The position numbers were made by a program, and so were the translations under genes. Shown piece by piece: positions 1 through 4,794 of a stretch of DNA of 14,642 nucleotides (position 1 is the stretch's first letter; every line of letters begins with the position of its first letter). Location of the stretch: assembly GCA_035628595.1 (NCBI GenBank), contig DASPJN010000241.1, positions 1 to 14,642 of the forward strand, written 5' to 3'. This stretch comes from Chryseosolibacter sp035628595. Its GTDB lineage: Bacteria; Bacteroidota; Bacteroidia; Cytophagales; Cyclobacteriaceae. A model generated the notes under the pieces. It was not told the DNA's origin, made no database searches, and saw only the letters and a program-made list of their open reading frames with translations.

Positions 1-713
1 CCCTTCAGGTGGATAATTGGGTAGCGGGTTTCCTCCGCGTTACTTTTCTGCTTCAGCAGATCCAAAAGGCCATCTTTTGAAAAGAACTTTCGTCCGTTGT
101 AGTTGATGGTGAGGCCAGCATTCAGAAAAGCATAGTTCCACATCAGGTCATCCAGGTACTCCGGGATGAAATGGTAATGTTTGAACATCGCCTGATCTGG
201 TTCAAACTCAACCAGGGTGCCGTTCTTTTCATCGGTTTTCGTTTGCCGCGGATCCGTAACGAGCACGCCTTTCTTGAATTCCGCAAGTTTGGTGGCCCCG
301 TCGCGGAATGCCTGAACCTTAAAGTAGTTTGAAAGCGCGTTCACGGCTTTGGTACCGACGCCGTTCAACCCCACAGACTTTTGAAAAGCTCCGGAGTCGT
401 ACTTTGCACCGGTATTGATCTTGGAAACCACGTCGACGACCTTTCCAAGCGGGATTCCGCGTCCGTAGTCTCGGACAACAACCCGGGATTCGGTGATTGT
501 AACATCGATCGTTTTTCCGTACCCCATCATGTGTTCGTCGATACAATTGTCGACAACTTCTTTCACGAGTACATAAATGCCATCATCCTTTGATGAGCCA
601 TCGCCCAACTTCCCGATGTACATACCCGGGCGAAGCCGGATGTGTTCCCGCCAGTCGAGTGACCGGATACTTGACTCATTATAATCGAGTGAAGATGTTT
701 CTGATTTTGCCAT
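1..713 (-). CDS. parE: DNA topoisomerase IV subunit B, N-terminal part (3' end outside window)
   Basis: This is the ATPase subunit of a type IIA topoisomerase, which uses ATP to drive strand passage when daughter chromosomes are unlinked. 237 codons are visible from the ATG at 713 and the frame is open to the window edge. The GHKL ATPase signatures are present: the N-box Glu52...Asn56 in KEVVDNCIDE, the Mg/ATP-lid motif DYGRGIP (Asp82, Gly84, Gly86) and LNGVGTKAVNALS at about 116-128. The opening SIRSLDWREHIRLRPGMYIG is typical of the Bacteroidetes ParE-type protein rather than GyrB, where I would expect a different stretch before RPGMYIG. The transducer and TOPRIM domains lie beyond the window, so GyrB is not strictly excluded. 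The next gene upstream on the same strand is a small membrane protein, separated by 179 nt containing a hairpin. Family assignment is very secure; the ParE/GyrB split is fairly secure. Confidence 0.9.
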   Translation of the reverse strand, partial: MAKSETSSLDYNESSIRSLDWREHIRLRPGMYIGKLGDGSSKDDGIYVLVKEVVDNCIDEHMMGYGKTIDVTITESRVVVRDYGRGIPLGKVVDVVSKINTGAKYDSGAFQKSVGLNGVGTKAVNALSNYFKVQAFRDGATKLAEFKKGVLVTDPRQTKTDEKNGTLVEFEPDQAMFKHYHFIPEYLDDLMWNYAFLNAGLTINYNGRKFFSKDGLLDLLKQKSNAEETRYPIIHLK

Positions 714-751
714 ACTAAAAAGTCCAACAAGGTTAGTTGAAAAAATCTTGC

Positions 752-770
752 GCTGCCGAATAGCGGCAGC
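752..770 (-). terminator. Hairpin upstream of parE; candidate terminator of the membrane-protein gene or parE leader hairpin
   Basis: A perfect 7-bp inverted repeat, GCTGCCG / CGGCAGC, encloses a 5-nt loop. Read on the minus strand it is followed by GCAAGATTTTTT, so a T-run starts about five bases after the stem. It lies 122 nt downstream of the stop of the membrane-protein gene (893-1333) and 38 nt upstream of the parE start. The simplest reading is an intrinsic terminator for the upstream gene. The T-run is a little far from the stem, so a hairpin in the parE leader is the alternative. A weak -7-like word (CAAGGTTA on the plus strand, 728-735) lies between hairpin and parE and would give parE its own promoter. 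Confidence 0.5.
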
Positions 771-892
771 TGAATTCCAGGCCCAATTAAAATACTTTTC
801 CCTTTACTTCAAGGGTGAGCTGAAAAGCATAGTTGCAAAAATGCATGAGATAGCAGCAGATATTTATCTGATGAATAGGGTGTTATAATCGC

Positions 893-1333
893 TTAAATAA
901 GCGAATGTTTAGCCGAAGATTTTCGCAAAAATGCGATCACGGGCCAACTCAAGACCCAAAGGATCATCAATCCGAGGCTTAGATAGACCACAATTCCGGC
1001 TTGGGTAAAATCGAACGGTTCGGTACTGTTATACACACCCAGCACGTTAAGGGCGACAATAAAAAAGATGTTGATGGTGATAATGAGGCCATAAAACCAG
1101 GCGACCAGGGTATCATCCTTGCTCAGTTTGCGGACCAGAAAAACCATCACATTCACGATCATCAGAAAAACCATCAAAATGTAAAACAGGAACTCGCGGT
1201 CGGTTTCAACCCGGCCACTCGCGTCATCCAGTACAATTACCTGCTGCGGTAGCCCCGCATAAACCCATAACAAACCACCTAGTCCGGCAACCATTGAAAG
1301 AAACCACATCGCCTTAAAAATCCTCGCTATCAT
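893..1333 (-). CDS. Small four-helix integral membrane protein of unknown function
   Basis: This 146-aa protein is almost entirely membrane-embedded. Hydrophobic segments lie at about residues 5-27, 48-68, 78-100 and 110-136, separated by short charged loops (VRKLSKDD near 67-74) and ending in a basic tail (LRKSSAKHSLI). I recognise no catalytic motif or named family; small hypothetical proteins of this type are common in Bacteroidetes. The ATG at 1333 is supported by a TAATTTTG promoter box on the minus strand (plus-strand 1353-1360), which would give a leader of roughly a dozen bases. It is divergent from the hydroxylase gene at 1482 and lies upstream of parE in the same direction, probably as a separate transcript given the hairpin at 752-770. 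Coding status is well supported by composition and hydrophobic pattern; function is unknown. Confidence 0.75.
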   Translation of the reverse strand: MIARIFKAMWFLSMVAGLGGLLWVYAGLPQQVIVLDDASGRVETDREFLFYILMVFLMIVNVMVFLVRKLSKDDTLVAWFYGLIITINIFFIVALNVLGVYNSTEPFDFTQAGIVVYLSLGLMILWVLSWPVIAFLRKSSAKHSLI

Positions 1334-1352
1334 GAATATGCTGTTTTGCCGC

Positions 1353-1360
1353 CAAAATTA
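1353..1360 (-). promoter_or_regulatory. Bacteroidetes-type -7 box for the membrane-protein gene
   Basis: On the minus strand this reads TAATTTTG, an exact match to the Bacteroidetes -7 consensus TAnnTTTG, 19 nt upstream of the ATG at 1333. No clear TTG is visible in the -33 region, so the call rests on one element plus position. Confidence 0.4.
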
Positions 1361-1454
1361 TAGAATGAAAGTCAGAACTGACGGATAGCGGCCGGTAATT
1401 CCGGAAACTTCTTTCCCGAAAGGTAAGGCCGATTTCAATTCACGATGTAATCCT

Positions 1455-1462
1455 TAACTTTG
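1455..1462 (+). promoter_or_regulatory. Bacteroidetes-type -7 box for the hydroxylase gene
   Basis: TAACTTTG matches TAnnTTTG exactly and lies 19 nt before the GTG start at 1482. The identical octamer precedes the regulator gene at 11057. No good -33 TTG is visible. The position supports GTG at 1482 as the start, since no alternative upstream start would lie downstream of transcription initiation. Confidence 0.45.
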
Positions 1463-1481
1463 GATTGAATCCTTTTCAATC

Positions 1482-2714
1482 GTGAATATCAACCCTATTG
1501 TCCTGTCCATTCCGATCTTTTTCATCCTTATCGGGATCGAATTGATCATCGAGCGCTTTACCCACAAGGATCTTTACAGACTGCCCGATTCCATTGCCAA
1601 CATCAGTTGCGGGATCACATCCCAACTAAGTGGTTTATTCCTGAAGATCTTCGCGGTGGGCATTTACCAGCTCCTTTTTGAGCATTTTGCGTTGATTGAA
1701 CTGGAGAGAACCTGGCTTTATTGGCTCGTTCTCGTTCTTTTGGTCGATCATTCGTATTACTGGGCACACCGCATGAGCCACGAAATCAACCTTTTCTGGG
1801 GTGGGCATGTGGTTCATCATCAAAGCGAGGAGTACAACTTATCGGTTGCGTTGCGTCAAAGCTCTTTGCAAGTTGTTTGGACATTTGCTTTCAGCTTACC
1901 GATCGCGTTTTTAGGATTCAGAACACAGGATTTTGTGTTGATTTCCGCACTTAACACGCTGTATCAGTTCTGGATTCATACCGAAATGATCGGCAAATTT
2001 CCACGCTGGATCGAGTTCGTGTTCAATACGCCTTCGCACCACCGGGTTCATCATGGCCGAAATCCGAAGTACATTGATAAGAATCACGCTGGCTCACTCA
2101 TAATCTGGGATCGGATGTTCGGTACATTCCAGGAAGAAGAGGAAAAACCAACGTACGGCATTACAAAACCGATTAATAGCTGGAACGCCGCCTGGGCGAA
2201 CATGAGCCACTATGCAGAAATGACCGATGATCTGAAACGCATTCCGAAATGGACTGACCGGTTCAGGTACCTGTTTAAGAAACCGGGATGGCTTCCGGAG
2301 TACATGGGCGGCCAGCGGGCCGTACCCGAAATTGATCGCGCGACTTACAAGAAGTATGATACGCCGTCACCTATGTCGTTGAATCTCTATGTTTTATTCC
2401 AGTACATACTTTGTTTGGGCGGAACCGCTTTGTTCTTATTTAATGCAGACAAATTCAGCCTTTCCGAGAAAGCATTTATTACCTTACTTATATCCATTGT
2501 GGTCGTAAACTGTGGTGTTCTCTTCGAACAACGGAAGTGGGTTAAATTGTTGGAATGGGCCCGGATTGTAGTTTATCCATTGCTTTTGAGTTATTTCACG
2601 CTGTATTTGGAATGGCCCGGCTGGCTGCATATGGTATCGCTTGCCTACCTGGTTATTTCAATCTCTTGGTTTTACTCATTGCAACGACAACATGGTCAGG
2701 TTCAGGTGGCTTAG
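1482..2714 (+). CDS. Fatty acid hydroxylase/sterol desaturase superfamily protein, alkylglycerol-monooxygenase-like
   Basis: This is a 410-aa integral membrane di-iron oxygenase. The histidine clusters of the superfamily are intact: HRMSH (His96, His100), HVVHH (His109, His112, His113) and HHRVHH (His186, His187, His190, His191), with further candidate ligands His166 and His202. Flanking text such as SEEYNLSVALRQS, FNTPSHHRVHHGRN and IIWDRMFGTF followed by YGITKPI closely follows animal alkylglycerol monooxygenase (AGMO/TMEM195), which cleaves ether lipids using tetrahydropterin. Helices precede the His-rich core (about 5-23, 48-66, 78-95, 130-160) and more follow in a C-terminal membrane part (about 300-320, 332-350, 362-405), also as in AGMO. 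The start codon is GTG; no in-frame ATG occurs until the catalytic region. The downstream lipoprotein gene overlaps its end by 23 nt, implying co-transcription. The superfamily is certain; ether-lipid cleavage is inferred from similarity and the bacterial substrate is unknown. Confidence 0.9.
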   Translation: MNINPIVLSIPIFFILIGIELIIERFTHKDLYRLPDSIANISCGITSQLSGLFLKIFAVGIYQLLFEHFALIELERTWLYWLVLVLLVDHSYYWAHRMSHEINLFWGGHVVHHQSEEYNLSVALRQSSLQVVWTFAFSLPIAFLGFRTQDFVLISALNTLYQFWIHTEMIGKFPRWIEFVFNTPSHHRVHHGRNPKYIDKNHAGSLIIWDRMFGTFQEEEEKPTYGITKPINSWNAAWANMSHYAEMTDDLKRIPKWTDRFRYLFKKPGWLPEYMGGQRAVPEIDRATYKKYDTPSPMSLNLYVLFQYILCLGGTALFLFNADKFSLSEKAFITLLISIVVVNCGVLFEQRKWVKLLEWARIVVYPLLLSYFTLYLEWPGWLHMVSLAYLVISISWFYSLQRQHGQVQVA

Positions 2715-3075
2715 CTATTTCCTATTTCTTCTTACAATCAGCATTCTTTCCTGCCGAAAACCGGTTCCGGAGATCACAGGACTTGATAAGTCGAAATGGG
2801 TTCGCGACAAGAACGGATGCCTTCGGCAACGCAAAGGCATGATGGAGATCATTCAATCACAAAAGGAAAAGCTACTTTCCCTTTCCGAGGCTGAGGTAAT
2901 GAGTCTGCTTGGCCGTCCAGACGAAAACGAGCTTTATAAGCGCAATCAGAAGTTCTTTTACTATAACATCCTGCCATCGAGGACGTGTTCTGGCCGGGAA
3001 GATTCAATTACCGCGCGATTGGTGATCCGCTTTAATGCAATGGGACTGGCGAAAGAGGTGACGATTGAACCCTAG
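2692..3075 (+). CDS. Small lipoprotein with BamE/SmpA-like domain
   Basis: This 127-aa protein begins with a lipoprotein signal: basic MVRFRW, a hydrophobic run to residue 19 and the lipobox ILSC with Cys21 as the predicted lipidation site. The rest looks like a short BamE/SmpA-type fold: LSLSEAEVMSLLGRPDE (about 62-78) resembles the helix-loop 'V..lLG.P' of that family, followed by beta-strand-like segments (KFFYYNIL and ARLVIRFNAMGLAKEVTI). Two further cysteines (Cys43, Cys99) could form a disulfide in the periplasm. I chose the ATG at 2692 because it directly gives the signal peptide; a longer TTG start at 2641 would bury it. The gene overlaps the hydroxylase end by 23 nt, suggesting translational coupling. 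It ends just before the tandem repeat at 3082. Lipoprotein status is strong; the BamE-like assignment is by motif only and function is unknown. Confidence 0.75.
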   Translation: MVRFRWLSYFLFLLTISILSCRKPVPEITGLDKSKWVRDKNGCLRQRKGMMEIIQSQKEKLLSLSEAEVMSLLGRPDENELYKRNQKFFYYNILPSRTCSGREDSITARLVIRFNAMGLAKEVTIEP

Positions 3076-3081
3076 ACGTTA

Positions 3082-3125
3082 AAGGTTATAAGGTTAAAAG
3101 TTCAAGGTTATAAAGTTTAAGGTTC
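3082..3125 (+). repeat. Two tandem 22-bp AT-rich repeats
   Basis: Unit 1 (3082-3103) and unit 2 (3104-3125) are identical at 19 of 22 positions; both begin AAGGTTATAA and end GTTC. They start seven bases after the lipoprotein stop codon. From memory, arrays of AAGGTT/AAGTTC-like words are scattered between genes in Cytophagales and relatives, so this may be a genome-wide dispersed repeat. An AT-rich direct repeat beside DnaA-like boxes is also what a DNA-unwinding element looks like. Confidence 0.8.
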
Positions 3126-3384
3126 AACGTTGGGCGCGACTCATCGGCTAAAAGTAATCCACAAAATTGTACACATATCCACAAGAATGTTCCACGGGGA
3201 AACGGTGATTTTACTACGACTGAACACGTTTTCACTTCAAACCTAAAGTAAAACTTGAATTAAATCAGAGCTAAGTCGCTGGTAGTAAAGATCAAGGCGA
3301 AATGGACATTTTCGATTATTATGAAACCGTTTCTGAATTCAGACAAGTAGCCGATAGTTAGCGCAAACCTTTCAATCGCATCGT

Positions 3385-3416
3385 TTTGAATATAGAGATC
3401 GAAATTCCTTTATTTG
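3385..3416 (+). promoter_or_regulatory. Predicted promoter of the 3-hydroxybutyryl-CoA dehydrogenase gene
   Basis: A TTTG at 3385-3388 (-33 element) is followed after 20 nt by TTTATTTG at 3409-3416, which differs by one base from the Bacteroidetes -7 consensus TAnnTTTG. Spacing fits the group's sigma factor. Transcription would start near 3423, placing AAGGA (3431-3435) in the leader as ribosome site for the ATG at 3438. A longer TTG start at 3414 would fall inside the -7 box, which argues against it. Confidence 0.5.
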
Positions 3417-3437
3417 CGCTCTCAAAAATCAAGGAAC

Positions 3438-4328
3438 ATGAAGAAAGTCGCCGTAATCGGTTCAGGTACAATGGGCAACGGAATAGCCCACGTTTTTGCG
3501 CAAACAGGCTACCAGGTTTCCATGATTGATATCTCCGCCGACGCTTTGAAAAAAGCTTTAGCTACAATCGAGAAGAACCTTGACCGTCAGGTGACTAAAC
3601 AGTCAATATCCGAGGATACAAAAAAGGCTGCGCTCGCGAATATCACAACGTTCACCGATATGAAGGAAGGTTTGAAAGGCGCCGGTCTTGTGGTGGAAGC
3701 TGCAACCGAGAACGTAGACCTGAAGCTGAAGATCTTCAAAGACCTCGATGAGCTGTGCGATGCTGAAACCATCCTGGCTTCCAATACCTCGTCGATTTCG
3801 ATAACAAAGATTGCATCTGTCACCAAACGACCTGAAAAAGTCATCGGCATGCACTTCATGAACCCCGTTCCGGTGATGAAACTGGTGGAGGTGATCCGTG
3901 GATATTCGACCACCAGTGAAGTTACCGCGCTGATCATGGATCTTTCCAAAAAGCTTGGAAAGGTACCGGTTGAGGTAAACGACTACCCGGGTTTTGTCGC
4001 GAACCGCATTCTCATGCCGATGATCAACGAAGCGATCTATACTTTATATGAAGGAGTTGCCGGCGTCGAAGAAATTGACACAGTTATGAAGCTCGGCATG
4101 GCCCACCCGATGGGCCCGCTTCAGCTTGCCGATTTTATCGGGCTGGACGTATGTCTTTCCATCTTACACGTTTTACATGATGGGTTCGGTAATCCGAAGT
4201 ACGCCCCCTGCCCCCTTTTGGTCAATATGGTTCAAGCGGGACATAAAGGCGTCAAATCCGGAAATGGATTCTATAGTTACCAGGCGGGATCGAAGGATCT
4301 TGTGGTGGCGTCAAGGTTTAAGCGGTAG
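3438..4328 (+). CDS. 3-hydroxybutyryl-CoA dehydrogenase (3-hydroxyacyl-CoA dehydrogenase family)
   Basis: This cytosolic NAD(P)-dependent enzyme interconverts 3-hydroxybutyryl-CoA (or other 3-hydroxyacyl-CoA) and acetoacetyl-CoA in fatty-acid, butyrate or aromatic-acid metabolism. The 296-aa length is standard for the stand-alone family (Hbd/PaaH type). The N-terminal Rossmann fold shows VIGSGTMGNGIA (Gly8, Gly10, Gly13) with acidic Asp31 ending strand 2, which favours NAD. Catalytic-site residues are seen in SNTSS (Ser118/119), GMHFMNPVP (His139, Asn142), Glu151 and FVANRIL (Asn189). The C-terminal dimerisation domain ends with the family signature KSGNGFYSY. ATG at 3438 is chosen because AAGGA lies just upstream and the Rossmann strand begins immediately. 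The gene converges on mscL (52-nt gap) and has no neighbour in the same pathway, so the physiological substrate cannot be told from context. Confidence 0.93.
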   Translation: MKKVAVIGSGTMGNGIAHVFAQTGYQVSMIDISADALKKALATIEKNLDRQVTKQSISEDTKKAALANITTFTDMKEGLKGAGLVVEAATENVDLKLKIFKDLDELCDAETILASNTSSISITKIASVTKRPEKVIGMHFMNPVPVMKLVEVIRGYSTTSEVTALIMDLSKKLGKVPVEVNDYPGFVANRILMPMINEAIYTLYEGVAGVEEIDTVMKLGMAHPMGPLQLADFIGLDVCLSILHVLHDGFGNPKYAPCPLLVNMVQAGHKGVKSGNGFYSYQAGSKDLVVASRFKR

Positions 4329-4380
4329 CCTAAACCTGATCAGGCCGTTCACGCTTTGGATTTGTTACAACACCCCGCGC

Positions 4381-4749
4381 TCACTCCCGGGCTTTTAGCA
4401 AATCCCTGATCTCTGCCAATAGCTTTACTTCCTGCGGAACTTCCGCCACCGCTGATGGCTTTGCTTCTTCTTTCCGCTTCAGTTTATTGAGAACCCGCAC
4501 GACCATGAAGATGACGAATGCAATGATGATGAAGTCGAGAACGGTTCCCATAAATGATCCAAGCTTCACTCCAGTTCCGACTTCAAGCGTACGCCAGTCA
4601 CCCTGAGGAATAAGCGGATTCAGTAATGGCATAACGATGTCATTCACAAATGAAGTAATGATCTTACCAAATGCACCACCAATGATCACAGCAATGGCCA
4701 GGTCCATGACATTGCCGCGCATTGCAAATTCTTTAAAATCTCTAAGCAT
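4381..4749 (-). CDS. mscL: Large-conductance mechanosensitive channel MscL
   Basis: This 122-aa inner-membrane channel opens under membrane tension and releases solutes during hypo-osmotic shock. The amphipathic N-terminal helix and TM1 carry the family signature FKEFAMRGNVMDLAIAVIIG followed by AF and a conserved FVNDIVMPL stretch. A periplasmic loop spans about 45-65 (NPLIPQGDWRTLEVGTG), TM2 about 66-90 (FMGTVLDFIIIAFVIFMVVR), and a charged C-terminal helix ends in KLLAEIRDLLKARE, as in the cytoplasmic bundle. Length is close to the usual 120-150 aa. It is divergent from the histidine kinase gene; a TCTAAC-A-GTTAGA palindrome lies two bases upstream of its start codon. Confidence 0.96.
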   Translation of the reverse strand: MLRDFKEFAMRGNVMDLAIAVIIGGAFGKIITSFVNDIVMPLLNPLIPQGDWRTLEVGTGVKLGSFMGTVLDFIIIAFVIFMVVRVLNKLKRKEEAKPSAVAEVPQEVKLLAEIRDLLKARE

Positions 4750-4751
4750 AG

Positions 4752-4764
4752 TCTAACAGTTAGA
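4752..4764. promoter_or_regulatory. Perfect 13-nt palindrome in the mscL/kinase divergent spacer
   Basis: TCTAACAGTTAGA has 6-bp arms around a single A. It sits 2 nt upstream of the mscL start codon and 30 nt before the upstream start codon of the kinase, inside a spacer of only 45 nt. It could be an operator for a dimeric regulator or a leader hairpin of mscL mRNA. No factor can be named. Confidence 0.35.
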
Positions 4765-4794
4765 TTGAATGATCTTTTGCACTGATGGGAATTA

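Larger units (their letters stand above)
3076..3437. other. 362-bp intergenic region with repeats, DnaA-box-like words and a promoter
   Basis: This is the only gene-free stretch longer than 300 bases. In order it holds a tandem AT-rich 22-bp repeat (3082-3125), a cluster of DnaA-box-like nonamers (3155-3183), a parS-like imperfect palindrome (3188-3203), a possible 19-codon ORF (3302-3361) and a promoter plus ribosome site for the dehydrogenase gene (3385-3435). I found no RNA gene or clear terminator in it. See the individual entries and findings. Confidence 0.6.

Noticed and set aside
841..888. 15-codon plus-strand ORF between parE and the membrane-protein gene
   Set aside because: It has no ribosome site or promoter and is within chance expectation for length.
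1001..1252. Plus-strand open frame inside the small membrane-protein gene
   Set aside because: It is antisense to a frame with a clear four-helix pattern and a promoter; its His/Asn/Lys-rich translation looks like a shadow.
1399..1406. TTCCGGAA and nearby GTCAG-AA-CTGAC symmetry in the divergent spacer 1334-1481
   Set aside because: These are short, do not coincide with a promoter element in a telling way, and no regulator is encoded next to them.
4335..4344. CCTGATCAGG palindrome between the dehydrogenase gene and mscL
   Set aside because: It has no loop and no following T-run, so it is not a convincing terminator for the convergent pair; 10-nt palindromes arise by chance.
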